From Budorcas taxicolor (taxonomy: Eukaryota; Chordata; Mammalia; Artiodactyla; Bovidae), in assembly GCF_023091745.1 (NCBI RefSeq), contig NC_068913.1:34044501-34108500 (forward strand): a stretch of 64,000 bases of DNA, in the 5' to 3' direction. The position numbers and the translations under genes are program-made. Shown here piece after piece: positions 25,301 through 36,559 of this stretch. How positions within the stretch are numbered: position 1 is the stretch's first letter; each line of letters starts with the position of its first letter. The notes under the pieces are model-generated. The model was given only the letters and a program-made list of their open reading frames with translations. It was not told the origin of the DNA and did not search any database.

Positions 25301-28300
25301 GTGCAAATATTGCTGAAATAATATCAAACAATAACCGTCAAATGCCAAGCACATTTAAATCAATCAACACATTTAATTTGCATTAACAAGTAACAGCTCT
25401 AGACTAATAGAGCTAACAAATTATTCTACCTTATCTAAGTCTTTATATCTGTAACATACCATTGATTTCTAAACTCCATTGTTAAAAAAAAATTTCATGA
25501 TTTTGAGCAAAATTTCCAGAAAAAAATTGCAACAAAAATGAGGGATTTGGTAAAAACCACTTTGCCCAGAAAAATCCAAGAAAAGCATTTTAAACATACT
25601 CACATATTATTTTAAACACTTACCTGGATTTTGATCTTGATCGAGAATGGGATTCAGAGTGTTTGGAAACCCTTGATGGACTACGAGATCCTGACCTGCT
25701 CTCCGATTTTACACGAGCAGGAGTTCCCGTTGGAGATTTTGACTGAGAGCGAGACTCCTAACAAAGAAGACAGTATTACAAATGGCACTGGTCACATAGA
25801 TGCCTAACACCTAACATTTAAAGTACCGTAATTATTTATATTGATTGCTCCTGAAAAACAAATGGTTAGGCAACACCCTCCAGAAAAAATTTCAGCTCAT
25901 TAATAACCCATTGTTAATATTGCTAACTGTCCTCAATAATTCCCTACTTGAACCAGATCACCAATTCTCTATTAACTAAGTAATCATGCAAATTCATCTA
26001 CAACTTGATCATACAGACACTGGAACATAAACCATACATTTACTTAACCTAGGACCCATTCATTCTTCCAGATTCTTTTAATTCTACTTCACTCTTGCTT
26101 TCTACTTCTCTTCATTCTTCATTGAGTTTTTCATTTTTCATACTTCGTGTATTCTTCCCCAAAACAATTCAAAATAGCCTTAAAAAATATTCAAGTGCTT
26201 CTATCTGACCAATCTTCTGTTCAATTTTTTCCCCCATTCAATTTTAATTTTCTGATCTTTAATACTTTTCATTAGCCTTCTTTTATCTTGATTTATCTTC
26301 CACATTCTTGGAAAAAACTCTTCAATTTCTTCACGAACATTAACCTTAATGGAAAAAGAACATTTAGTATATTTAAGCACGTGGGGATTATAAAACTCTG
26401 CTGGAGTTCAGAATGTTATCTACCAAATGGAAAAGCCAGCAGGTAAAGTGCAAATAACTAGTTTATTAAAAAAACAATTTTATAATCTTTAAAATTTTTC
26501 AAAACTCTAGTTTCTAACAATTAAAGAGAATTCACTGAATTTCTCTAAATGTTTTTTACCATACTGTTCACCCTCCTCCCAAGTTTCATCCTAGTTCCTA
26601 AAATGTGAGCAGTTTTAATATAAATACTTAATTCAAGCATAACTCTAACATTAACTGTAATCCCCCCATACCTATGTCTTAAGTTTTCACTAATTTATAA
26701 CCTGAGGATTCCCAATGATCTCAAAATAAGCTTTCCCTAAGGCGGGCTAAGATACCAAGATATAGTTAAAGCAAAGCATCACAGGCTGGAATATCTGAAT
26801 ACACCTATCTAAACTCACCTATTATAGGACACATGCTGAGGTTCAGAGAAGTAAAACACAATTAGTAAAATTACTAACATTTCCTGATTGTTTGACCACT
26901 ATCTTTGCTTACTCTGACTTTAACCAGAAAGATACAATCTGAAATAAAACAAGCATACTAAAAAAAAAGAAAGGGGGGGGGAAGAAATATAAAATTTAAA
27001 AAATTTCCCCTTTGGCTTTTAAGTTCCTAGTAGTTGTAAATTAGTATCATGGTCTTTATTGTTTATCCTATCTTTTTCACAGTTTTTGCATATTTTATAT
27101 AGTTATGCATACGTATATTCCCTTCAGTGACTATATCATTTATCAGAAATCCGACTGGCTTCTAAAAAAATTGGATATAACTCAAAACTTTCCAAATCAT
27201 TTAAAACTTATTAGAAGTCTGCTTTTAAAATTTTGATAGACATATGAAGAACTTATGACCAAAGCAGGATGGACAGTTTGGTTTCTCTGTCCACTTAACC
27301 GTTGATTATTAGTGAAAACAAACCCAATTTTCCACCAATTTTCATTTATGTCATTAAGATTATCATCCAACTTCCCTGAGGTTTTCCTTCAGGCTTATTT
27401 TTCAAAAATGGTACTATTGATGCTACCAGGCCTATTTTTTTTTTCAGATAAAAACAAACTGAAATACATAGCTACCCTTCTGTTCAACATCCACTTTCTC
27501 CATTTATTTACCTACAGAAAGTCTTTCACCACATCTCAGATACTTTCTAAATTTCTGGACAGATGCCTGGAACAGGCATAGCAATTTAGGTTTTTTCATT
27601 CACTGAAACGGTAAAAGCAGCATATTCAGGACTAAAAACAGAAGTATGGCCACTCATTTGTAATTGAAGTCTCATAGGCCAGTTCATTACCTATATTTCA
27701 TTAGGTAAAAATATACCCCCCTCCTTTCTTTTGGCTTTCCCTTATATAAACAGATCCCTTGGTATAAATCTACAAACATCACTACAGCCCTTGTTATATA
27801 CACAAAAAACTTTGTGTTTTGTGTGCTCTGATACTCTTAAAACCTTTAATTTTTAAGACAGAAATAGGTTTATATTATTAAAGACTTCTATCTTAAAAAG
27901 ACTTCCCTGGTGGCTCAGACGGTAAAGCATCTGCCTACAATGAGGGAGACCAGGGTTCAATCCCTGGGTCGGGAAGATCTCCTGGAGAAGGAAATGGCAA
28001 CCCACTCCAGTATTCTTGCCTGGAAAATCCCATGGACGTAGAACCTGGTAGGCTACTGACCCTGGGGTTGCAAAGAGTAGGACACAACTGAGCAACTTCA
28101 CTTTCACCATAAAAACAATAGTAGAAAATTATTCAATAGTGCTGAAAGTAACCACCTTTTAGGTATTAATGTTAACAAGGTAACTCAGTAACAATTTAAA
28201 TTTTAAATCTCATTTCTGGGATAGCAACCCACTGGAAAATGTATAATTTTCCTTTTACTTTGTTAGCAAAAGCTAAGATATGACAGAATATCTTTTGGTT

Positions 28301-31300
28301 TTTATTATCCAAGGTGTCACAAATACCTAACCTCCTCTGTTACCTACCCTTCAATTTTTATATCAGGGAAACCTCAAAATGCATCTATTTTTTTCATGGA
28401 ATCATTCAAGGTTAAGAAAGAGTGCTCATAACTCCCCCTTTAACTTATAAAGATGTCAGTCATTTTAACTTCAAAAAACAATTTAGAAACATCTAGCTAA
28501 AAAGGTAAATCAACAACTGTCAGTAAACTTAAACTAAAAAATAAAACTACAGAGCATAAAAAACTTTTACTCGTCACTGTGCATTAGAAATTAGACTATA
28601 ATAAGCCCTTTGTGGACAAATGCTAGATTATTCTTTTCCATCTTTGACTATCTTCATTATGAAATGGTAATATCAACTTTTCCTAAAGAAATTCATACAA
28701 CTATTCAGAATCTGGAAAAGGAATCGAAACTGCAAAGAGAAAAATAAATATTGAGAAGGGTTTTATCTGTCCCGTTTCACTAGAGACTACTTAACCTGCT
28801 CTTAAATCTGTCAAGAACTTCTGCCAATTCCTAAGTAACCTGCATCTGGACCCACCAACCAATACAGTGCCTACTTGAAATGGGCAGATTAATGACTCAA
28901 CCAAGTCATATCACAAATTTTAATAGAAATAGATCTTAAGTAGGCTTCTAGTCTACCTTACCTACTATAAACCAGGAGCTGGGCAGAAAGTTCTCACAGC
29001 ACAACCTGCTTAGTGTTTTTTTTTTTTTTAACTATTCTTTGTTAACAAGATGCCTCTAGTGGTAGCTGAAGTACACAGCCAAAAATAAAAAGGAGCTAGC
29101 TACGATTTCTAAGAAACTACTATAGTGTATCCCATACAAGTAGTTTAAGAATTGTCTATGTATAAATATACCATGACCATGTACTTAATCTAAGAATTAT
29201 CTATGTGTAAAAATATTATAACCATGTACTACTTTTTAATCAGGAAAAAGTTTATTAAATACGCACATGTAGTTGCAGAACGAGAAAAAATCCTACAGCA
29301 AATAACTGCAGTGTCTTTTAATACAGCTAGTATATTATAGGTGGAAAACAAATTCCAACCATATGTATGCTTAATACTTAAAGCCCATTAAAATAAACCA
29401 ATAAAAACGTTATGCTATAGCCCATTCTAATATTATGACAAGGCAAATTCCAAGGCAAATGCCAAGTAATCGTGCCAAATTTACAGAAGTCCAAGTCTAT
29501 GTGAATACAGCCTAAGTTTTTAAGACAGATTCTCAAAATGTATTTCCCTACTACTTTGTAAAATTGAGAGATTTTCACAGAAACATACTAGCGCGTTTAG
29601 GTGAACTATACTTGGGGGTGGGAGGGATTTAAATTACCCAAATAACTTATATTTATTGTACTAAGAACTTCATTCTTTAGGACTTGTAGACAACAGTCTG
29701 TGTTTATTCAATTCATGTATCTCAGTCTTTCAGTTTATAGCAGTTCTGCTTCCTTCCTTTTGAGTATTAAGCTGTTTCTTTTATAGATCCTTAAGCTTAT
29801 AAAAAAATATTTTCACTTTTTAATCCATAACTAGTATTAGAGCAATTTCTTAAAAAGAAAATACCAACTGCTCAAACATTAGCTATTTAAAATAATTTAC
29901 CTTCTTTTAAAGTCAAGTATGCTGCATCTTAAGTGAGATTAAAGTGGTTTTTGTATCTACAAAGGCTCACAGATATTCTAACCTGTATGTCTTTATAGTC
30001 TCTGAAGTTTGGAATAGTTTTGGCAATGTGTAAGACAAATTATTAAAGAATTGGCAGTTAAATTTAAACTCATGCACACAGTGAAACTACCTGTAAAATT
30101 TACAAATCTTTCATACAAATTTTATTTAGGCCATGCCATGTGGCTTGTGGGATCTTAGTTCTCTGACCAGGGATCAAACCCTTGATCCCTGTGAAACATG
30201 GATTCCTAACCACTGGACCACCAGGAAATTTCCTTCTTTAACTTTAAACGAGGTTCATAAACTAGTCAGTTTATATGCTATGATCAGTTGTCCAAAAAGC
30301 TAGAGCATAAGTGGCAACTTCAAAGGTATAGAAAATAAATGTAAAAGGACTAAAGTAGTTTAGTTATATTAAAACAAACCACTAAGAAGCCATTACAAAA
30401 TTTCCTACTTATGTTCTCATCTTTTAGTGTTACGGAGTATTTACAAATCTTGAGTAAGTAAGATAATAGGGCCTTAGTTTCAAGGAAAAAATTTAACTTT
30501 TCTTCTGCCTCAGACTGTTCAGGCCTAGTCTCACACTTTGGTGAAAATCATGAAACAATAAAGATCATACAGAACTACATTATGGCAGTAACTTAAAGGA
30601 AGGAGGGGAAATCACATTTTCTTTCATTATTTCCTTCTCAATTTTTTTCTTTTTACAGTGTTTACTGATTCCCCATCCAATCATTTACCATTTTCTCATC
30701 TTCACTTCTATCCTACTAAACTGGTTACGACGTGTGAACAGTAAGTATTAACTCATTCAGCTTGAGGATATATACCTTTTATACCCAAAGGGGAGGGGTC
30801 TCAGGGTTAGTTACAGGATGACTGAGCACCCACTGATGCTATCAAGAGGTTTTCACAGCATTTACAAGCTCTGCTGGGAGGGACTGGGGGCAGGAGGGGA
30901 AGGGGCCGACCGAGGATGAGACGGCTGGATGGCATCACTGACTCGATGGACGTGAGTCTGATTGAACTCCGAGAGATGGTGATGGACAGGGAGGCCTGGC
31001 ATGCTGCGATTCATGGGGACACAAAGAGCTGGACACGACTGAACTCAACTGAAAAAACTTATGCTGATTACTCAAGGCCATTTTTACACTTGTATACTAC
31101 ACACTATACCGTAAGGACGTAACTTCAGTTCATTTACAAAATTAAGTCCATAAACAAAGTTTATCTGTATTATAAAAAATGACTCATCTCTAAATATTAA
31201 AATCCCTTGATAGACTTTCAGATCCCATGACTCTTCATACTCATTTTAGGAATGGTACAAATTCTACGTAGTAACTATGGCAAATCTGTAGAAGTACAGT

Positions 31301-34300
31301 TAGGCATCCTGGGTACAACTGGTTGTACTGTTCCTTTTAAAAGAGCACCCTTCAGCGAAAGAATCTCAAATATAAAAATTTGAATGTTAAAACATTTCCT
31401 TAAGTTTTACAAATTCTCTGCTTAAATAAATGGATGGGGAGAACAAAAAAGTATTAAAATTGGATACATATTACTTCAGGAAAAAAAATTAAACTCAAGA
31501 GACACAGACTAGTCCCTAAGTTTAACAATACTCGTACTAAAGAACGGAAGCCTTACTCTTTTGCAACTGGTTGATGTGATGAGATATGTAAAATAAAACT
31601 GCTGAAGACGCTGGACTAAGTTTTTTTTTTTTTTAAACCTAAACTGCTAACATTCTTATCTATAAAATTGGTATTTCAATTTTATCTGTATTCATTAAAA
31701 AAAAAAGAGGGTTTTTTTAAAAAAAAGAAACTAGTGGCCATGCTGGGTTTCTAATGGCACAGTCATCACCCTTATTATTACAAAACAGGTTTCAAATAAG
31801 AAAAAACAAAAAATCTTCCCCTATTTTTGATATTCTTTAACAAAATATCTTAACACACACAAATTTAAATTCCAAACTGATAGATGAATTTGCGTTTTGC
31901 TCTTCACTTTTACTATCCAGTTAATCATCTCATATATTAAGAATGGCAATACTAGGGTCTCTTAAAAATATCCCAGCTACTCAAGAAGCCAGAACAAGCT
32001 CTCAAAACAGGATGCCGGAATAAGTAGTATCCTTCCTCTTCAGCAATTCTACTAAGTATACACAATCATGTAATTATAAGATAGACTCCTACATGATAAA
32101 GAATCCTTAACCTAGATTAAAAACTCAGGGCCATTGTTTTCATTAAAAAAATTTTTTTTTAATTTTTAAAACTTCAAATTTAAAGAGGGGAATAAATAAA
32201 ATAACAAGAAAATATTAATTTCCATTCCCCTTAATTTCTATCAAGGATACTAAAATTTTTTGAGATTGAAATCCTAATTTTAGTTGAAGTTGTACACAGC
32301 AAACTATTTGTTATTTTTATGAAGATGACATGCAAAAATAGTCAGCTCAAGTGCCAATCTCACTCCTAACTCCAAATAAAGATAGTTCCACTTAAAATTC
32401 TGTTACCTTGATGCACATACCAAGCAAATGGACTTATTTTAATAAGTATCGCTATTCTTCTGGATCCCCTGAACTCCTCTATGCTCATTCTTTACATCCC
32501 ACTGCTGTCCAGTTTAGATAAGACTTTTCTTAAGCTCCTTCCTTAAATATTTTAAGTGTGCCCTGCTGCTCTTCCTCTGCTATTTTCTGTTCTAAAGAAA
32601 CAAATTCCTTTCATTATGCTACTCTCATAAGAATCTATCGATGGCTCCTTACCACATATTGGATTAAGTCCAAATTCCTAAATCTAGAAATCAAACTCCT
32701 CCACTATCTGACTACAGTCAAGCCTATGTAGTCTAGCAACCTCCCCATTGTCTCATTCTTACAATCAATATTCATATTTCCCTTATCATAATATGCACTG
32801 TTAAGTTTTACATACTAAATAACTTTTTCTTTCCTCTGGGCTCACAAAATCATTCAACTTCATTTTCTGAATTTCTTATTAATTCTATCATACAGTTGAT
32901 TATATTCTGACTTTTACCCAGATTTGAGCTATCAGTTATCACAAATCAGACTCCAAATTCTCTCCTTTGAGAACATCTGGTCTTTACAAAAAAGTGAAGA
33001 GATACTTAATACCTTCGAAGGGAATATGACTGATTAACTGCTAGGGTGACTTTTAACAAAAATTCAGCTAACTATATTTTCTTTTGTAAAGCTCTTTTAT
33101 GTTTTAGGAAACTCAAGAGATAATTCTCTATAATGGAAAATTAAGTTCTTGTAATTGTTTTTAGCAAACTCAATTAACAGGTCTGAGACACTGACATGTA
33201 GTGTGTGCTCCTTTAAGAAAGTAATCAAAATATATACATAGCATATTTTTTGCATGCAATAAGCAATGGATTGGGACTTGCAAATCTCAGATTCCTGGCT
33301 GCATTGTCCTTTGGGTATCAGTTTTTAATTTCTAAAATGGTAAGAGTTCTCCAGCCACTGTAAATTAGAAAATATGTCAAAGATGGTGAGGGGGGAGACT
33401 GTAAAATGCTATAAAAGTAGGAACTATTAGTATCAATCCTGTTTCTTTAATATGTTTCAAAGTTTCCATAGAGTCACTCTCTACTTTTAAATATCTTTTC
33501 AATAAGATATGGCTAACATTATGTTGTTTATTCCTTACATAAATGAAATGAAATCTTTAACACTGACCTATTGATGTTTTCTTTGTCTTAATCAAAAAGT
33601 TTGAAGTATAACAACTACTTAAAACATTTCAGAAACACCATTTAAAAATCCTTTTCTGAGACTCTCTAAAACGTTATTACATTTACGTACAAAGATAACA
33701 CAACAATTTTATTTTCTAAAACCAAGGGCACTATAGTTTAAAAACTAAAAGCACTGCTGAATATGAAACTGCTTTAAGAGAATAACAACAAAAAAGTACA
33801 TCATCAGAAAAATGTCTCCCACTCTTCCAATTCTTCTTCCAATTATAAACAAAGACAATTTACCTCAACCTACCAAAACAAAAAACAAAAAACAGAAGGT
33901 AACTGGTGAACATACTGAGTTCATTCACTTGGGTATCAGATGTGAAAAAGTATTTCCTATGACCACGAACACTGTAAAAGAGGAGGAAAAGGTAAAAATG
34001 CCTTTTCCTATTAAAATATATAGTTAATGCCGACATGCATTTTAGCTTAAAATTGGGTAGGAATCTTACATATATTACTTTCTTAGCTGGGTAAGGTAAC
34101 AATTACCTAGAACTTGCCAACTTTCTCAATTTGATGACCCCCCCCCCAAAAAAAAGGTAAGACCTCAAAGGAAAATAAGGTCCCCAAAGTAGTTCTCTTC
34201 AATTTCCCACAAACCAAAACAAACATTAACTCCCCAAAACTGTACTTAACTGACAGTAAAATTTCTTCCCATTATTAGCTAACATTTTCAAAACAAGAAG

Positions 34301-35899
34301 CAGCTTACGACTACCTATTACCAAGTATTACATGATTTTTTAAAAAGTTTTGTTGGGACCATCAATACTTCACCCTAAAAAATGAGCAGGTAATTCATTG
34401 ATATCTACAGGCTTCAGATTTTAATAGAGAAAACCAATCTTAAAGGCATTCAAGATAGCTTTTTTGTCTTAAACTCAAAAAGAACAAAAGTCTAAATCGA
34501 CCTTCTTCTGGTTTATCTGTTTCCAGATGCTTATGAGCGTCTAAAAAAAGACAAAACTCATTCCTTCCAGCGCACACCTAAAGTGTTTTTGATGCGTTTC
34601 CCCTAGTGACCAGAATGCCAACACAGAAAATGCTGCCTGGGGATTGTTTTCTTTACAGGGTTTTACACTATCTCACTTCCATCAATTTTCACTACAAGGG
34701 TAACTTCCGAAATATAACCCAATCACTGCTAAACGCCCTAGTATCTTTAAGCTGAGGATAAGGTATCTTTGTGATGTTTATATTCATCATCCAAAATAAT
34801 GAAAAACTTCGAGCCCTCTTTGCTGGAGGATGGGTCGAGAAGAGAACTGGGAGAGAGAGGGGCTGGAATTTTCAGGTAACCTTTTTGAGTTAAGAGAATA
34901 GCACAAACTATTGTAAAAATACTGAGCAATGAAATTTGTTCAGTTATGTAAGATTAAGACAGAAGAGTCCTTTTTGTTTTTTACCGTAAAAACCTGTAAA
35001 GGAGTGGTGAGTGTTTAAAGGTCATAGGAGGAAAAGCATTGGAAGTTGAGATATAAGGAAGAAAGAAAGAAAAAAAAAAGCCCAACATTAAGGAATTAGA
35101 AAAATAAGGCGTTGTAGCATTTCCACATTCATTTTGAAGTGAAAAGAAAGCAGAAGGGACATTAAAGGAGAAGGGCTCCTTGCGTAGTTTTCCCCTCACA
35201 GCTCTCGTCTTAAGAACGCTTAAGGGTCGGTGCGGTCGTTGACTAACCACTTCATTGGGCTCGTCCCACCTTCAACCTCAAGGCTTTCGCCTTTATAGAC
35301 GCAACGCCGCCGGTTCCAACAGAGACGCGGCCGCTCACTGCAATAGAGAGCCAAGGAGACACAGGCCCCAGCTAGTCCCGCGCCAGCTTCTCCCCGCCCG
35401 GACAGCAGCCCCGCGCACTTTCGACCCCGAGACCCTCTACGATGCTCGGGGTCGCCAGAAACGCCACCGCAGGAAGCACCTACCACTATCCGGCCGGAGG
35501 GGAACTCCCTGCCGTCTCCTCCCGCCCCACCGCGACGGGGACCCACACCTTGGAACAGCGATAAGGAGCCTCGGGGTGGGGAGAAGGCAAGGTGCCCCGC
35601 GGGGGGGTGGGAATCGGACCCAGGAGTCGGGCTATCAGTCAGTCTCCAAAAAAGGGGGAAGGGGGGTGATCCGTGATATTTGGGGCAAGAGTGTAACCCA
35701 GAAGCCATCTTGGGATGTGAAGAAGCGACCTCGATGGCTCCAGAGGCTGCTCCCAGCGGGACCCCGCAGGACTCCCCGCAACCCCGCCCGACCGCGCTCG
35801 TCCCCGTGAAACCCCGAGCATCGGGGCCGCCGCCGAAGACGGCTCCCGCGGCTTTGTACTCACTCTGCCCTCGAAGTTGTTCTCCTCTACATCACTCAT
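18047..35899 (-). CDS. TRA2A: TRA2A, transformer-2 protein homolog alpha (8 coding exons)
   Basis: Nuclear SR-like splicing regulator that binds GAA-rich exonic enhancers and promotes exon inclusion. Coding exons, in gene order: 35864-35899, 25624-25757, 22381-22546, 21310-21498, 19491-19606, 18596-18721, 18217-18284, 18047-18057. Summed length is 846 nt, i.e. 281 residues plus TAA. All introns are GT-AG and the phases join without a break. Layout: N-terminus MSDVEENNFEGR; RS1 about residues 13-112; RRM about 118-198 with RNP2 LGVFGL (121-126) and RNP1 RGFAFVYF (160-167); linker with HTPTPGIYMGRPTH; 15 glycines (216-230); RS2 ending SYSPRRY. The RRM reads SRYGPLSGVNVVYDQRTGRS, which fits TRA2A rather than its paralogue TRA2B. 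The start has G at -3. The gene looks intact and functional; I see no disabling change. Confidence 0.97.
18217..18284 (-). CDS. TRA2A: TRA2A coding exon 7 (RS2)
   Basis: 68 nt encoding RRSPSPYYSRYRSRSRSRSY and SP, the carboxy-terminal RS domain. Acceptor is CTCCTACAG, donor is CCAA/GTATGT. The next intron is only 159 nt (18058-18216). Confidence 0.94.
18400..18499 (-). mobile_element. CHR-type SINE in TRA2A intron 6
   Basis: Short antisense (relative to +) copy ending CTGCCAGGGAAGTCCC, filling a third of the 311-nt intron between exons 6 and 7. It is in the same sense as the gene. Confidence 0.75.
18596..18721 (-). CDS. TRA2A: TRA2A coding exon 6 (glycine run, start of RS2)
   Basis: 126 nt. 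After the shared His codon it gives Ser, 15 Gly (mixed GGT, GGC, GGA and GGG codons), then RRRDSYYDRGYDRGYDRYED and YDYRY. The acceptor is a tandem CAGCAG, so the exon can start at 18721 or 18718. Donor is TACAG/GTAATG. The GC-rich glycine stretch stands out from the AT-rich introns. Confidence 0.94.
18722..19490 (-). other. TRA2A intron 5
   Basis: 769 nt with a short TA/CA microsatellite at 19340-19366. No SINE or other gene is seen. Confidence 0.75.
19491..19606 (-). CDS. TRA2A: TRA2A coding exon 5 (RRM end and linker)
   Basis: 116 nt encoding AMERANGMELDGRRIRVDYS, then ITKRAHTPTPGIYMGRPT. This completes the RRM and gives the conserved linker that follows it in TRA2 proteins. Acceptor is TTTTATAG, donor is CTCA/GTAAGA. 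It ends two bases into a His codon. Confidence 0.95.
19607..21309 (-). other. TRA2A intron 4
   Basis: 1.7 kb between exons 4 and 5. It contains a MER5A-like remnant near 20.4 kb and no young SINE. The rest is unrecognised AT-rich sequence. Confidence 0.75.
20395..20530 (-). mobile_element. MER5A-like hAT remnant in TRA2A intron 4
   Basis: Contains TATCCTGTGCATTGTAGGAT, a MER5A hallmark. Related sequence is seen near 49.8 kb. Confidence 0.6.
21310..21498 (-). CDS. TRA2A: TRA2A coding exon 4 (RRM core)
   Basis: 189 nt, exactly 63 codons, starting ANPDPNTCLG. It carries both RNP2 (LGVFGL) and RNP1 (RGFAFVYF) of the RRM, the surface that contacts RNA. Acceptor is TATTCAACAG, donor is GAG/GTAATT. 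A second acceptor-like AG lies 27 nt upstream and keeps the frame. Confidence 0.96.
22381..22546 (-). CDS. TRA2A: TRA2A coding exon 3 (RS1, second part)
   Basis: 166 nt encoding a run of Arg-Ser and His-Ser dipeptides followed by SYTPEYRRRRSRSHSPMSN and HTGSR. Acceptor is CTCTCAAAG, donor is AGG/GTATATGG, a weaker than average donor. Phase 0 at its end. A 112-residue open frame that reads across this exon is out of frame and not the product. Confidence 0.94.
23045..23357 (+). mobile_element. L1 3' fragment in TRA2A intron 2
   Basis: L1-type 3' sequence (ACATGGATAAACCTTGAGGA) ending in an A-run; antisense to the gene. Confidence 0.7.
24105..24180. mobile_element. Tigger/MER2-type end
   Basis: GGAGGGCTGACTGTACTATG and TAAGGGACTTGAGC match ends of Tigger-like DNA transposons. 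Confidence 0.5.
24181..24395 (+). mobile_element. Bov-tA SINE in TRA2A intron 2
   Basis: Sense to +, antisense to TRA2A; starts GGCTTCCCAGGTGG. Confidence 0.85.
25624..25757 (-). CDS. TRA2A: TRA2A coding exon 2 (RS1, first part)
   Basis: 134 nt, beginning ESRSQSKSPTGTPARVKSES and carrying most of the first half of the RS1 domain. Acceptor is TTTGTTAG, donor is CAG/GTAAGTG. It ends after two bases of an Arg codon. It lies 10.1 kb from exon 1 and about 290 nt after the candidate poison exon. Confidence 0.95.
26049..26344 (-). other. TRA2A: Candidate TRA2A poison exon (not in the main CDS)
   Basis: A 296-nt purine-rich block in intron 1 with about 30 GAA triplets in the sense strand, the motif TRA2 proteins bind. 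It has a branch-point match TACTAAA (26363-26369), a pyrimidine stretch, acceptor CCATTAAG/G and donor CTAG/GTTAAGT. Spliced after exon 1 in phase 0 it reads 46 codons and then TAG, so the transcript should be degraded by nonsense-mediated decay. TRA2A and TRA2B are known to autoregulate through such exons; the exact borders here are my inference. Confidence 0.7.
27899..28106 (+). mobile_element. Bov-tA SINE in TRA2A intron 1
   Basis: Starts ACTTCCCTGGTGGCTCAGAC and ends GAGCAACTTCACTTTCA; antisense to the gene. Confidence 0.88.
30121..30232 (-). mobile_element. CHR-type SINE in TRA2A intron 1
   Basis: Contains TGTGGGATCTTAGTTCTCTG and ends GGACCACCAGGAAATTTCC. Confidence 0.78.
30877..31052 (+). 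mobile_element. BovB LINE 3' end in TRA2A intron 1
   Basis: Only the last about 175 bp (GGATGGCATCACTGACTCGA to GACTGAACTCAACTGAA), antisense to the gene. Confidence 0.88.
35864..35899 (-). CDS. TRA2A: TRA2A coding exon 1
   Basis: Encodes residues 1-12, MSDVEENNFEGR. It ends in AGA and is followed by donor GTGAGT (phase 0). The start codon at 35899-35897 lies inside the CpG island and the exon continues upstream as 5'UTR. Confidence 0.95.
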
Positions 35900-36051
35900 G
35901 TCGGCCAGGCGCTCCCCAGAACTAAATAAGAGACAAGTCTCGGCTTGAGGGCCGATGGCCTAATCAACCCGCTGACTGGACCGTGGGGAGGAGGAAAGAG
36001 TCGGCAACAACGGCCGCTCCACTCCACTCCCACTCGGTCGCAGGCTCCGGC

Positions 36052-36061
36052 AAAATGGCGC
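36052..36061 (+). promoter_or_regulatory. YY1-type site AAAATGGCGC
   Basis: Matches the AAnATGGCG core bound by YY1, which is common just at or after start sites of CpG-island genes. It may mark the transcription start region of TRA2A. Confidence 0.55.
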
Positions 36062-36103
36062 CGGCACCGCCAGAAACCTTCTGGCCTCCCTAGTGTACGA
36101 CGT

Positions 36104-36145
36104 AAGGGGCGGAGCGTATCTGTGACGTCAAGAGGCCCCGCCCCC
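36104..36145. promoter_or_regulatory. GC boxes flanking the CRE
   Basis: Sp1/KLF-type sites: AAGGGGCGGAGC at 36104-36115 and CCCCGCCCCC at 36136-36145, one on each side of the CRE. No TATA box is evident. Confidence 0.6.
36123..36130. promoter_or_regulatory. Perfect CRE (CREB/ATF site) TGACGTCA
   Basis: Full palindromic CRE about 225 nt upstream of the TRA2A start codon and between two GC boxes. The position suits a proximal promoter element. Binding is inferred from sequence only. Confidence 0.75.
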
Positions 36146-36169
36146 AAGGAGGCTTTGTGCTGGCCTGGG

Positions 36170-36178
36170 CCTAGCAAC
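36170..36178 (-). promoter_or_regulatory. RFX half-site-like CCTAGCAAC
   Basis: Reads GTTGCTAGG on the minus strand, resembling one half of an X-box. A half-site alone is weak evidence. Confidence 0.3.
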
Positions 36179-36241
36179 GCCCGCCGCAGAAGCTCTGACC
36201 CTCCACGCCTCGGAACCGACCGCCCACCTGACGTTCGAATT

Positions 36242-36559
36242 TCAGACTCCTTCTTAAGCGTCAGTCCTTTTGAAGATTTTCAGTCACCACATAAGCTCTT
36301 ATTGACTTTAGTCCCTTTATATATTTTTCAAGTAGATTTAGATGGAACAGAAAAAACTGGAATCGTCTTCATAATTAGTAGGTTTTTTATTTTGAATGGT
36401 TTCAGTCAGCACTCAACTTTTCTTCAGCATTTGCTGTCATGCTATTGAAGTAATTTATTCACAGATGGAATTTATAATCAGTTCACTCCTCCCTGAGACA
36501 ACTGTGTCAATTTTTAAAATAATGCTTATTTCCCTGCTAATCTTTTTAAATTAATTTAT
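36242..36559. other. Upstream flank of the TRA2A promoter, nothing recognised
   Basis: AT-rich immediately after the CpG island; no repeat or gene identified. Confidence 0.45.

Larger units (their letters stand above)
22547..25623 (-). other. TRA2A intron 2
   Basis: 3.1 kb between exons 2 and 3. It holds an L1 3' fragment, a Tigger-like remnant and a Bov-tA. The rest is AT-rich without recognised features. Confidence 0.75.
25758..35863 (-). other. TRA2A intron 1, otherwise AT-rich sequence
   Basis: 10.1 kb with few repeats compared with the flanks: one Bov-tA, one CHR-type SINE, one short BovB end and the candidate poison exon. Short homopolymers (G9 near 26966, C11 near 34137) occur. The remaining sequence shows no recognised element and its short open frames look like chance. 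Confidence 0.7.
35220..36240. promoter_or_regulatory. CpG island over the TRA2A promoter and first exon
   Basis: Abrupt shift from AT-rich DNA to about 1 kb rich in G+C and CpG around TRA2A exon 1. Such an island is typical of a widely expressed gene. Several open frames of 80-184 codons cross it on both strands and are composition artefacts. G runs at 35604 and 35652-35667 could form G-quadruplexes. Confidence 0.9.

Noticed and set aside
34981..35250. 89-codon minus frame between intron 1 and the CpG island
   Set aside because: It lies in TRA2A intron 1, low-complexity in part, with no splice support.
35255..35809. 184-codon plus-strand open frame over the TRA2A CpG island, plus a 162-codon frame on the other strand
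   Set aside because: GC-rich DNA has few stop codons; the frames overlap each other and TRA2A exon 1, show no domain, and have no splice or promoter context of their own.
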